Source: Bacillus sp. AFS001701
GTDB lineage: Bacteria > Bacillota > Bacilli > Bacillales > Bacillaceae_G
Direction: 5' to 3'
Assembly: GCF_002559405.1 (NCBI RefSeq)
Contig: NZ_NTZO01000088.1
Coordinates: 1-60,343 of the forward strand
DNA length: 60,343 nt
The translations under genes were made by a program, and so were the position numbers. This document shows positions 1 through 7,848 of the stretch, piece after piece. Numbering within the stretch: position 1 is the first letter of the stretch; every line of letters starts with the position of its first letter. The notes beneath the pieces are model-generated. The model did not search any database. It saw only the letters and a program-made list of their open reading frames with translations, and had not been told where the DNA came from.

Positions 1-2583
1 TTATTAATTAAAACAAATTCTAGACCCGTTGTATTTAAACTTCAGTCTGATCGTATACAACAACCGAATAATTCTCAAAACAATCCAGCAAGTTCAAACT
101 ATAAATATGAATATTTTTATGAAGAGAATATTAGTTTAAGACCTGCCATCGAAAAAGCAAGATCAGCTATTCTCTATCCACCTAATGGAATGCATACATT
201 AATACTCGGTGAGACTGGTGTTGGTAAATCTGCTTTTGCTAAAAGAATGCATGATTACGCAATTCGTTCGAATGTTTTAGAAAACGATTCCCCATTCATT
301 ATTTTTAATTGCGCAGACTATGCAAATAATCCACAACTATTATTAGGTCAGCTTTTCGGCGTAAGAAAAGGTGCTTATACAGGTGCAACAGAACAAAAGG
401 GGCTGCTTGAGAAAGCAAATAATGGAATATTATTTTTAGATGAGGTTCATCGTCTTACTCCTGAAGGTCAAGAAATGTTATTTACGTTCATTGATTATAA
501 GTTGTATAGAAGACTAGGAGAGACAGAAAACGAGCGAACATCGAATGTTTTAATCATTTCAGCAACAACAGAGGATCCCGGATCCACTTTATTATCTACA
601 TTTACGCGCCGGATTCCTATGGTCATTACATTGCCTGCTCTTCGCGATCGATCATATGAAGAGAGATTGACACTAATTAAACGATTTTTCACGGAAGAAA
701 GTGTTCGTCTAGGAAAAGAGATCGTTGTAAGTGCAAATACGATTCGCTCTTTTCTATTTTATCCTTGTCAAAACAATATCGGACAACTTAAAGCTGACAT
801 TCAATTAGCTTGCGCAAAGGCTTACGCAGATTTTATTACTCATAAACATGATAAAATACGAATTTATAGCACTGATTTGAACTGGTATGTGAAGGAAGGC
901 TTATTCATTGAAAAAAAGGTGAAGCATGCAGTCACACTGTTAAACGAGCATTTTGAATTTTCACCAACAAAGGGTATAACCAGTAACCAGCAATTGGATC
1001 ATTCCGCAGATACAATTTATGACCGAATTGATACGAAATACGAAGAACTAAAACAACGTGGCGTTGCTCAGGACGAGTTATCCTTACTTATGGAAAACGA
1101 TATTGAAAGTTATTTTACGCATTATTTAACTTCTATAAATCGCAAACTATCTAGTAAAGAAAATGTCCAAAAAATAATCAAGCCAGAAATCGTTACACTA
1201 AGCGAAAAGGTTCTAAAACTAGCAGAAGAAAAATTAAGTAAGAGATTTAATGAAAAAATACTCGTTGCACTTAGCCTACACATACAAACCCTATTACAAC
1301 GTATACAGTCAAACAAGAAAATTTATCATCCAAATATAACGCAAATCCGAGATCAATATAAGAAAGAGTTTTCCGTTTCAATTGAATGTGTAAAAATGAT
1401 TGAAGATTTTTCAAATGTTTCAATCCCATTTGATGAAGTAGCATTTATAACGATGTTTTTTGTATATGGAAACGAAGATTTTAAAGTGACTAGTTCCAAT
1501 GTAAAAGTAATTGTATTAGCTCACGGTAATGGTATTGCTAGAGAAATGGCAAATGTAACAAATGAACTGTTAGAAAATGAGGAAGTTATTGGAATCGACA
1601 TGCCATTAAGTGAACCACCACAAGATTTTTTAATTCGAGTAAAAGATTATATTAAATCTTTAGGTAAATTAAATGGAATTCTACTTTGTATCGATATGGG
1701 GTCACTATCTTATATCGGAGACATAATTGAAGCCGAATTTTCAATTCCTGTACGCGTGATTCAAATGGTAAGTACTGCACATGTAATCGAAGCCTCTAGA
1801 AAAGCGACACTAGGTTATAATTTAGACGAGCTATATCAGGATGTGCGAAACTTAACTACTTTCTTCATCAATTCTCATTCGAATAAAACGAAACAACCTG
1901 AATTTAATCGTTCTGTCATTTTAACTGCATGTCTGACTGGTCAGGGAAGTGCAATAGCCATTAAAAATATACTAGCGAATAACTTGGTCTATGATAAAGA
2001 GATGTTAGAAATCGTGCCAATTAGCCTTTTAAATAAAGACGAATTACAAAAAATGTTAAATGATATATCTAAAGAACGAAGTATCGTTTGTATTGTTTCG
2101 AATTTTGATATAAATGTTCCATTTAATACGTTTCATTTACAAGATGTATTAAATATGAAGGCTACAAAGACAATACAAGAATTGATCACTTATGAAGAAA
2201 CGTATTTAAAAATGGCTGAAACATTACAAGATACTATTTCTTTAAAGGATGCTAAAAAAGTAATTAGCGTGATTAGACGTTCCTTGAATGATATACAAGT
2301 ACAAACAGATAAATTTTTCAAAAATGAGGATTTAATGGGAATAGTTATTCATATGAGTTGCATGATCGATCGAATTCAAAACTCACAGCCTCTAATTCCA
2401 TTTAAAGATAAAGAAGATAAAATAAATAGTGACTATATGCTATATTTAAAAATTAAAAAAATAATGCAACAAATTGAGGATGCTTGTGACATTATCATAC
2501 CTGATGATGAAATATGTTACTTAATGGAATTTTATTCTAGAAATGATATAAGTAGGTTAGATGAAGAATTTTATATAAAATAA
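1..2583 (+). CDS. LevR-type sigma-54-dependent PTS operon activator (5' end outside window)
   Basis: The frame is open from base 1, so the N-terminal HTH region is cut off by the window edge and the first ATG at 190 is internal. The visible 860 residues show an AAA+ sigma-54 interaction domain with Walker A GETGVGKS (70-77), the contact loop GAYTGA (124-129) and Walker B LFLDE (144-148). A PRD follows with His427, then an EIIA-Man-like segment with His508 in LAHGNG, an EIIB-like segment with Cys644, and a second PRD with His784. In this family PTS phosphorylation of the PRD and EII-like sites tunes activity to sugar supply. It converges on a PTS operon that has a -24/-12 promoter, so it is the likely activator of that operon and of its neighbour. 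The assignment to the family is secure; the inducing sugar is inferred. Confidence 0.93.
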   Translation, partial: LLIKTNSRPVVFKLQSDRIQQPNNSQNNPASSNYKYEYFYEENISLRPAIEKARSAILYPPNGMHTLILGETGVGKSAFAKRMHDYAIRSNVLENDSPFIIFNCADYANNPQLLLGQLFGVRKGAYTGATEQKGLLEKANNGILFLDEVHRLTPEGQEMLFTFIDYKLYRRLGETENERTSNVLIISATTEDPGSTLLSTFTRRIPMVITLPALRDRSYEERLTLIKRFFTEESVRLGKEIVVSANTIRSFLFYPCQNNIGQLKADIQLACAKAYADFITHKHDKIRIYSTDLNWYVKEGLFIEKKVKHAVTLLNEHFEFSPTKGITSNQQLDHSADTIYDRIDTKYEELKQRGVAQDELSLLMENDIESYFTHYLTSINRKLSSKENVQKIIKPEIVTLSEKVLKLAEEKLSKRFNEKILVALSLHIQTLLQRIQSNKKIYHPNITQIRDQYKKEFSVSIECVKMIEDFSNVSIPFDEVAFITMFFVYGNEDFKVTSSNVKVIVLAHGNGIAREMANVTNELLENEEVIGIDMPLSEPPQDFLIRVKDYIKSLGKLNGILLCIDMGSLSYIGDIIEAEFSIPVRVIQMVSTAHVIEASRKATLGYNLDELYQDVRNLTTFFINSHSNKTKQPEFNRSVILTACLTGQGSAIAIKNILANNLVYDKEMLEIVPISLLNKDELQKMLNDISKERSIVCIVSNFDINVPFNTFHLQDVLNMKATKTIQELITYEETYLKMAETLQDTISLKDAKKVISVIRRSLNDIQVQTDKFFKNEDLMGIVIHMSCMIDRIQNSQPLIPFKDKEDKINSDYMLYLKIKKIMQQIEDACDIIIPDDEICYLMEFYSRNDISRLDEEFYIK

Positions 2584-2641
2584 GAAAAAGGCAGTTGTTA
2601 CTTCGTTGAAGATCCTTAGACAAAGTACTCAAATTTGACTT

Positions 2642-2769
2642 TCAGACTGATTGCAAGCGCCTGACTTTCTAGGCGCGAAGCCTGGTGAGGAGCGGAGTTA
2701 CCTTTGACGGTAATGAGCACCGCAGACAGGCGAAGCAACGAAGAAAGCGAGCGTTTGTCAACAGTCTGA
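2642..2769. repeat. Dispersed 128-bp hairpin element A, copy 1
   Basis: The element is bounded by TCAGACTG and CAGTCTGA, and the inverted similarity extends inward imperfectly, so the whole unit can fold into a long hairpin. A second copy of the same length lies at 45055-45182 with a nearly identical core (GAGGAGCGGAGTTACC, GGTAATGAGCACCGCAGAC). This copy separates the stop codon of the LevR-type gene from its terminator hairpin. It has no coding capacity and is much more GC-rich than its surroundings. It resembles a MITE or other mobile intergenic repeat. Confidence 0.85.
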
Positions 2770-2802
2770 GCCAGTTACTTCGATGAAGGAACTGGCTTTT
2801 TT
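2770..2802 (+). terminator. Rho-independent terminator of the LevR-type gene
   Basis: GCCAGTTACTTC and GAAGGAACTGGC form a long stem around a GAT loop, followed by a run of T on the plus strand. A degenerate copy of the left arm (GCAGTTGTTACTTCGTTGAAG-like) lies at about 2591, before element A, as if the element had entered the terminator region. Confidence 0.85.
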
Positions 2803-2809
2803 CTCAATA

Positions 2810-3529
2810 TTAATACTTTACTAACTCTACTCCCTCAGGAAGTTTTGAGTTCGTTAAGATATCTAGTTCTGTTAATCTCTCAAAGCAATAAGATGTACCA
2901 TTTTTCAAATGATTATCTAGAAATGCTGGATGTACCATAACCTCTACTGACTCAATACTATTATTTATTCTTTCTTCTATTTTCTCAAAATAGTTTTTTG
3001 GAATATCACTACCATAAAAATCGGTTAATAATTGATCCGTAAAAGGTGTGATTCCGTCTATTTGACTATTTGGAGAAACTCGGACTGGAAGATCATACTT
3101 TTGAGATAATCTTGCAATCACAGGGTGTAGAATTGGGATCATGTGTACATGGTGATGACTATCTAGATGTGAAGGATTCAATCCATAAGAAAGAAACTTT
3201 TGAATTTGAGCATCCCATTCCTTTTCAACTTCTTCAACATTAATAACTGGATTGTCATACCAATAACTATTCTTAAGGAAATCCGCATTTTGATCTACGA
3301 TTGTTTGTAGACCTGTTAATAATGGTTTGCCCGCAGTTAATACAAGATGTACACCTAATCCTAATGTAGGATGTAATTTTGCTAATTCAATTCCATGCTC
3401 CACAGCATACATATTCATCATCATAGTCGCGGAGTTCACTATTCCATTCAAATGTGATTCAATAATGCCATAATTTACACCTTTTGAATATCCGAAATCA
3501 TCTGCATTTACAATAAGCTTCGTCATCAT
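2810..3529 (-). CDS. chbG: ChbG/YdjC-family carbohydrate deacetylase
   Basis: The family removes an N-acetyl group from chitooligosaccharides or their phosphates, which lets a 6-phospho-glycosidase act on them. The N-terminal NADDFG motif supplies the metal-binding Asp pair, and HLDSHHHVH near residue 123 supplies the histidines. Its length of about 239 residues is normal. Two adjacent ATG codons are possible starts (3529 or 3526) behind AAAGGGG. It is the last gene after the GH4 glycosidase but is separated from it by a terminator-like hairpin, so it may be expressed at a lower level. The family assignment is firm, and chitobiose as substrate is an inference. Confidence 0.88.
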   Translation of the reverse strand: MMTKLIVNADDFGYSKGVNYGIIESHLNGIVNSATMMMNMYAVEHGIELAKLHPTLGLGVHLVLTAGKPLLTGLQTIVDQNADFLKNSYWYDNPVINVEEVEKEWDAQIQKFLSYGLNPSHLDSHHHVHMIPILHPVIARLSQKYDLPVRVSPNSQIDGITPFTDQLLTDFYGSDIPKNYFEKIEERINNSIESVEVMVHPAFLDNHLKNGTSYCFERLTELDILTNSKLPEGVELVKY

Positions 3530-3562
3530 TTATTCCCCTTTTTTCATTTAGTATGATAAAAA

Positions 3563-3593
3563 GGGATGCACTCTTTCATTCGAGCTACATCCC
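3563..3593 (-). terminator. Intercistronic terminator-like hairpin between GH4 gene and chbG
   Basis: GGGATG pairs with CATCCC, with CTC/GAG pairing inside, and both flanks are T-rich in the direction of reading. It lies between two genes of the same apparent operon and could attenuate chbG transcription or stabilise the upstream mRNA. Confidence 0.65.
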
Positions 3594-3605
3594 ACTTTTT
3601 AATCG

Positions 3606-4943
3606 TTAATTTGCTGCTACTTTTTCGTTTTTGAAGAATTGAGGTAAATGCTCTTTGTGAGCCTCTAACATTTCATCTAGTATTTGTTTTGCTAAATTAT
3701 CAGATCCAACTAGTGGGTTGATACACATAGCAAGTAAAGCTGTTTTATAATCACCAGTTACTCCGGCTTCCGCAGCAACACGCTCGAATGATTTTATTTG
3801 TTGAACTAAACCGCGTACTGCAACCGGCAAATCACCCATTGTAAGTGGTTTTGGACCATCTTTTGTAATAACGGCACTTACTTCAACAGCACAATCATCT
3901 GGAATTGATGCAATAGCACCATTATTCATTGTGTTAACAGGTTGGATATCACCTTTATTGTTATATAGAGATGAAATTAATCGGCATGCAGCATCACTAT
4001 AATAAGCTCCACCGCGTTTTTCTAATTGTGGTGGCTTAATATTTAAATTAGGATCTTTATATAATTCAAATAATGATTCTTCTAATTTTTTTACAACTTC
4101 TGCACGCGTACCATCTTTTTTCGCTGCTTCAAGCTCTTCCTCTAGCATTACTTTCGTTTGATAGTAGTAGCGATGATACGGACATGGAATCGCTCCAAGT
4201 GCTTCAATAAAATCAGGATTCCAATCCATTGCCTTAATATTTTGCATCGTCATACTTTCAGCAGGGCGTGCAAACTCACTTACAACACGACTTGTTACAT
4301 CTTCACCATCTAATAATACCTTCGTTCCGTAAACCATATGATTTAATCCCATAAAATCAATATGCACACGTTCAGCTTCTACCCCTAGACCTTTTGCAAT
4401 GTTCATGTGGATATGAATTGGTACATTACATAAACCTACTACTTTACGGAAATTTGTGTATCTTAAAATTGCTTCTGTTAAAATACCTGTAGGATTCGTA
4501 AAGTTTACTAGCCAAGCATTTGGACAAAGCTCTTCAATATCCTTAACGATATCTAAAATAACTGGAATTGTACGAAGTGCTTTAAACAGACCACCAGGAC
4601 CATTTGTTTCTTGACCAATTACCCCATATTTTAAGGGAATACGTTCATCCTTCATACGAGCTTCAAGTAAGCCTACACGAAATTGTGTCGTAACAAAATC
4701 AGCATCTTTAAGGGCAGCACGTCGATCAAGCGTTAAGTGAATTTCCATTGGTACTCCTGCTTTTTCTACCATTCTTTTCGCAAGGTTTCCAACGATTTCA
4801 AGTTTCTCTCTACCTTCTTCAATGTCCACTAGCCATAGCTCTCTTACAGGTAGTTCATCATAACGTTTAATAAAACCTTCAACTAATTCTGGAGTATAAC
4901 TTGAACCGCCACCAATTGTTGCTATTTTAATACCGTTTCTCAT
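3606..4943 (-). CDS. licH: Glycoside hydrolase family 4 6-phospho-beta-glucosidase
   Basis: GH4 enzymes use NAD and a divalent metal to cleave phosphorylated disaccharides delivered by a PTS. The N-terminus carries the Rossmann signature ATIGGGSSYTPELVEG. A Cys-Asn-Val-Pro-Ile-His segment near residue 175 fits the metal site. The open frame reaches 4988, but the ATG at 4943 is preceded by AAAAGGAGTG at good spacing and gives 445 residues, the usual family length. It follows IIA in the same orientation and should hydrolyse the imported 6-phospho-sugar. The symbol follows B. subtilis licH (celF in enterics); the exact substrate is not shown. Confidence 0.92.
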   Translation of the reverse strand: MRNGIKIATIGGGSSYTPELVEGFIKRYDELPVRELWLVDIEEGREKLEIVGNLAKRMVEKAGVPMEIHLTLDRRAALKDADFVTTQFRVGLLEARMKDERIPLKYGVIGQETNGPGGLFKALRTIPVILDIVKDIEELCPNAWLVNFTNPTGILTEAILRYTNFRKVVGLCNVPIHIHMNIAKGLGVEAERVHIDFMGLNHMVYGTKVLLDGEDVTSRVVSEFARPAESMTMQNIKAMDWNPDFIEALGAIPCPYHRYYYQTKVMLEEELEAAKKDGTRAEVVKKLEESLFELYKDPNLNIKPPQLEKRGGAYYSDAACRLISSLYNNKGDIQPVNTMNNGAIASIPDDCAVEVSAVITKDGPKPLTMGDLPVAVRGLVQQIKSFERVAAEAGVTGDYKTALLAMCINPLVGSDNLAKQILDEMLEAHKEHLPQFFKNEKVAAN

Positions 4944-4970
4944 TTTCTTCACTCCTTTTTTATGATAGGA

Positions 4971-5004
4971 GAAAAGTAGCCCGGTCATTCTAGGAAACTA
5001 CTTT
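4971..5004. repeat. Intercistronic stem-loop between IIA and GH4 genes
   Basis: AGAAAAGTAG and CTACTTTTCT form an inverted repeat around a loop of about 14 bases, with no T-run after it on the minus strand. It is more likely an mRNA processing or stability element than a terminator. Confidence 0.6.
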
Positions 5005-5015
5005 TCTATTTTCTC

Positions 5016-5336
5016 TTATTTATTTAATTTTTCATGTAGGAAAATTATTTCTGTTACTAAGTCCCTCATCGTTAATGCATTCATTAAATGATCTTGAGCA
5101 TGAATTAATAAGATACTTAATTCAACATTCTCTCCACGTGCTTCACCTTGAATTAATGAAGTTTGTGCCTGATGCGCAAGATTTAATTCTTTCTTTGCTT
5201 CTTCAATCTTACTATTTGCTTCTTCTAAATTACCCGCTCGAGCAGCCTGCATACCTTCCATTAATGAGCTTTTTGCGTTTCCTGCGTGTAAGATTAATTG
5301 GAATGCTGTTTGCTCGATTGTCGTTAAAGTACTCAT
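5016..5336 (-). CDS. PTS lactose/cellobiose-family IIA component (operon 1)
   Basis: This 106-residue cytoplasmic phosphocarrier accepts phosphate from HPr and passes it to IIB. The family motif HAQDHLM is present, with the predicted phospho-His at 79 and the metal-binding Asp at 82. The ATG follows GAGGAGG at ideal spacing. It lies between IIC and the GH4 gene in a IIB-IIC-IIA-GH4 order typical of cellobiose/lichenan or chitobiose systems. It is clearly paralogous to the IIA of operon 2. Confidence 0.95.
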   Translation of the reverse strand: MSTLTTIEQTAFQLILHAGNAKSSLMEGMQAARAGNLEEANSKIEEAKKELNLAHQAQTSLIQGEARGENVELSILLIHAQDHLMNALTMRDLVTEIIFLHEKLNK

Positions 5337-5358
5337 TTCGTATCCTCCTCAAACTGCC

Positions 5359-6714
5359 TTACATAGCAGCACTTTGATTATTTGCTGCTTCTCTCATTTT
5401 TTTAGATTCCATACGTCTTTGTAGTGCAACGAAAGGTAAATAGATGACCACTGAGATAACTAAGTTGAATGCTGCTAAGGCTGCACCTGTCCAATGTCCA
5501 CCTGTAATCAACCACCCACCTAAAATTGGTGGTGTTACCCATGGAATATTCGTAGTTACTGGGTGAACCATACCTAAAGAAATCGCTAAATATGAAATAA
5601 TCGTTAAGATAATTGGTGTACCAATGAATGGAATTAACCACATTGGATTTAACACGATTGGCAATCCGAAAAGAACTGGTTCATTAATTTGGAATAAACC
5701 TGGTGCCCCACCTAATCCAATCATTTGTTTATTACGTTTTCGATTTATTAATATCATTGAAATGATTAACCCTAACGTAGCACCTGATCCACCTAAGAAT
5801 ACAAATGCATCAAAGAACTGGCCAGCCATTACATTGTATTCACTCCACTTTGTAACACCTTTTGCTGCTAAATCAATATTTTCATTTCCTAAAGCTGTAA
5901 ATAATGGTGTCGTAATTCCACCTAGTATATTTGGTCCATGTAAGCCAAGCATCCAGAAGAAATGAATAAAGAATGCTATACCGATTGCAAACGGTAAAGA
6001 GTCTGCAGCATTCGTTAATGGCTTAACAAGTACTGAGCTTAACCAATCATTAAAATAAACCCCATCCGATAAATATAATCTGAATAACAATCCAACAATC
6101 GCGATCACAAAGATTGTTAGCATACCAGGTATTAGCTTCGCAAAAGCTTTTGAAACTGCTGGTGGTACACCATCTGGTAATTTAATAACTAATTGCTTTA
6201 CTCTTGATAAGCGAACAAAAATTTCTGTTGCAATAATGGCAACGATTATTCCCGTAAATAGTGCAGTTGAATTAGTATAAGTAGAGTTCACTAATCCCCA
6301 AACACTACCAGTAGCTGTTTTTCCATTTTCTAATGTAACCGATACTGTGTTTAATGATTGTGGCACTAGTACAAAATATGACGCTAATGCGACAAGCATT
6401 GCTTCAAATCCTTCATCACCATAAGAACGTGCCAATTTATAAGCAATCCCTACAACTGCAAAAACAGTCATAAATGCGAATGTTCCCCACCAAATGTCTC
6501 CACCTAATGTCTTCCAGTTCACTCCAAAAAGAGCTTCCATCATTTTGTCGTAACCTTTAATCGCTCCACCTAAATTATTAAATAAAACTGCAAATGAACC
6601 GACCATTGTTATGGCAATCATCCCGATTAACGCATCGCGTATTGCTAATAAATGACGTTGGTTACCGAACTTTGCTGCAGCTGGCATTATATATCTATCT
6701 ACAAAATTCATCAT
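5359..6714 (-). CDS. PTS cellobiose/chitobiose-type IIC permease (operon 1)
   Basis: This 451-residue polytopic membrane protein belongs to the lactose/cellobiose IIC family. It has many hydrophobic segments and the conserved stretches WMLGLHGPNILGGI and FQINEPVLFG, the latter being part of the sugar-binding region. It imports the sugar while IIB phosphorylates it. Two ATG codons stand at the start, and the first is accepted. It is about three-quarters identical by eye to the IIC at 7849-9204, which points to duplication of the transport module. Confidence 0.95.
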   Translation of the reverse strand: MMNFVDRYIMPAAAKFGNQRHLLAIRDALIGMIAITMVGSFAVLFNNLGGAIKGYDKMMEALFGVNWKTLGGDIWWGTFAFMTVFAVVGIAYKLARSYGDEGFEAMLVALASYFVLVPQSLNTVSVTLENGKTATGSVWGLVNSTYTNSTALFTGIIVAIIATEIFVRLSRVKQLVIKLPDGVPPAVSKAFAKLIPGMLTIFVIAIVGLLFRLYLSDGVYFNDWLSSVLVKPLTNAADSLPFAIGIAFFIHFFWMLGLHGPNILGGITTPLFTALGNENIDLAAKGVTKWSEYNVMAGQFFDAFVFLGGSGATLGLIISMILINRKRNKQMIGLGGAPGLFQINEPVLFGLPIVLNPMWLIPFIGTPIILTIISYLAISLGMVHPVTTNIPWVTPPILGGWLITGGHWTGAALAAFNLVISVVIYLPFVALQRRMESKKMREAANNQSAAM

Positions 6715-6758
6715 TTTTTAAGACTCCCTTTTGTTTAAAATGTATGCAACATATATGA

Positions 6759-7061
6759 CTATTTTTTTAAACTAAGTGCCAATTCTAAAACAGCTTCACC
6801 ATTCATAAGTCCATAATGTACTGGATTGATTACATCCACTGGTATTCCTTTTGGCTCGGCAACTTTTTTCATTTCAGAAGCTAAATAACGCACTTGTGGT
6901 CCTAATAAAAGAACATCTGCTTTATCTAAATTTTCTTTTGCAGCATCTCCTGAAACTGCCCAAATCTTTATTTCAATCCCTTTTGCTTTTGCTGCATCCT
7001 CCATTTTAGTTACTAGTAAGCTAGTAGACATTCCTGCTGAACAAGCTAATAAAATATTCAT
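6759..7061 (-). CDS. PTS lactose/cellobiose-family IIB component (operon 1)
   Basis: This 100-residue IIB protein begins [17 protein letters not shown]. Cys7 in the P-loop-like CSAGMS is the predicted phosphorylation site. It is the first gene of operon 1, about 100 bases downstream of the sigma-54 start region. It receives phosphate from IIA and transfers it to the sugar held by IIC. Confidence 0.95.
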   Translation of the reverse strand: MNILLACSAGMSTSLLVTKMEDAAKAKGIEIKIWAVSGDAAKENLDKADVLLLGPQVRYLASEMKKVAEPKGIPVDVINPVHYGLMNGEAVLELALSLKK

Positions 7062-7086
7062 TGTTATTCCTCCAGTATTAGAATTA

Positions 7087-7100
7087 GCGTAGCGCTTACA
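7087..7100. promoter_or_regulatory. Possible cre (CcpA) half-conserved site in the operon 1 leader
   Basis: The right half AGCGCTTACA matches the cre consensus while the left half is degenerate. Its location between the sigma-54 promoter and the first gene, and the presence of a better site in the equivalent place in operon 2, are the reasons for listing it. Confidence 0.35.
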
Positions 7101-7171
7101 GGTTTGTTTGAAAGTAAGAAACAGTTCCTTGTAGCATCTACAAATTTATTTATTTTGTACACTCTTTATAT

Positions 7172-7188
7172 AGCAAATGGCGTGCCAA
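7172..7188 (-). promoter_or_regulatory. Sigma-54 (-24/-12) promoter of PTS operon 1
   Basis: On the minus strand the site reads TTGGCACGCCATTTGCT, a full match to TGGCAC-N5-TTGCW. Transcription would start near 7160, giving a leader of about 100 bases before IIB. It is the natural target of the LevR-type activator at the left end. Confidence 0.92.
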
Positions 7189-7299
7189 CTTTTTCTGACA
7201 TTTTCAAAAATTTATCATTTACTCATTGAAACGTTGTCCTATATGGACTCATCGTCATGAAATCTTTTTTCTTTGCTTTAAAAGGAAAGTAACTTAAAA

Positions 7300-7411
7300 C
7301 ATCTAGTGTGTTAATTTTAGTTCGTTCATCTTCTTAAATTGTTATAGTGTGTTATTACCCGGTTAGTGTGTCATGATTTAAGTACACTAAATTATAGTGT
7401 TTTAAAACACT
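7300..7411 (-). promoter_or_regulatory. Upstream activator sites for the sigma-54 promoter of operon 1
   Basis: This cluster lies 115-240 bases upstream of the -24 element. It holds direct copies of TAGTGTG (about 7305, 7345 and 7364), a dyad TTAGTGTG-N12-TACACTAA at 7363-7390, and the perfect palindrome AGTGTTTTAAAACACT at 7396-7411. The spacing is right for enhancer binding by a sigma-54 activator, and related dyads occur at the same place in operon 2. Confidence 0.7.
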
Positions 7412-7458
7412 TTTCGATTCTTACTTAAATTATACATTTTGTTCTATGTAATCTAAGA

Positions 7459-7496
7459 AAAAAAGTGATGTAGAATTAATCTACACCACTTTTTTT
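7459..7496. terminator. Bidirectional terminator after PTS operon 2
   Basis: AAGTG.TGTAG and CTACACCACTT pair around AATTAAT, with runs of A and T on both sides. It ends operon 2 and separates it from the enhancer and promoter of operon 1. Confidence 0.85.
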
Positions 7497-7502
7497 CAAT
7501 AA

Positions 7503-7823
7503 TTAAAGTGAAATTTTCTCATGCAAATAAATAATTTCTTCTACTAAATCTCTTGTTGTAAGAGTGTTCATTAAATGATCCTGTGCATGTACTAAAAGAA
7601 TATTAATTTTGTATTGTTGCCCACCAGCTTCACTTTGTATAAGTGAAGTTTGTGAATGATGAGCCAGCCTAAGTTCCGCATTCGCCTCGTTTACTTTTCT
7701 ACGAGCTTCCTCGAACTCTCCATCACGAGCTTTATACATTGCTTCCATTAATAAACTCTTAGCATTACCGGAATGTAATATAAGCTGTAATGCAATTTGT
7801 TCATTATTTGTGTCGGTTGGCAT
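7503..7823 (-). CDS. PTS lactose/cellobiose-family IIA component (operon 2)
   Basis: This is a second IIA protein, with the same HAQDHLM motif (His79 and Asp82 counted from the ATG at 7823). The open frame can begin at a GTG two codons earlier, but the ATG lies 10 bases after AAGGAG and gives 106 residues, identical in length to its paralogue. It is the last gene of operon 2; no glycosidase follows, so this operon is transport only. Confidence 0.93.
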   Translation of the reverse strand: MPTDTNNEQIALQLILHSGNAKSLLMEAMYKARDGEFEEARRKVNEANAELRLAHHSQTSLIQSEAGGQQYKINILLVHAQDHLMNTLTTRDLVEEIIYLHEKISL

Positions 7824-7848
7824 TTGCACTCTTCTCCTTCACATTCTA

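Noticed and set aside
2583-2800. Insertion sequence remnant with a transposase
   Set aside because: Element A is only 128 bp and has no reading frame resembling a transposase in any frame.
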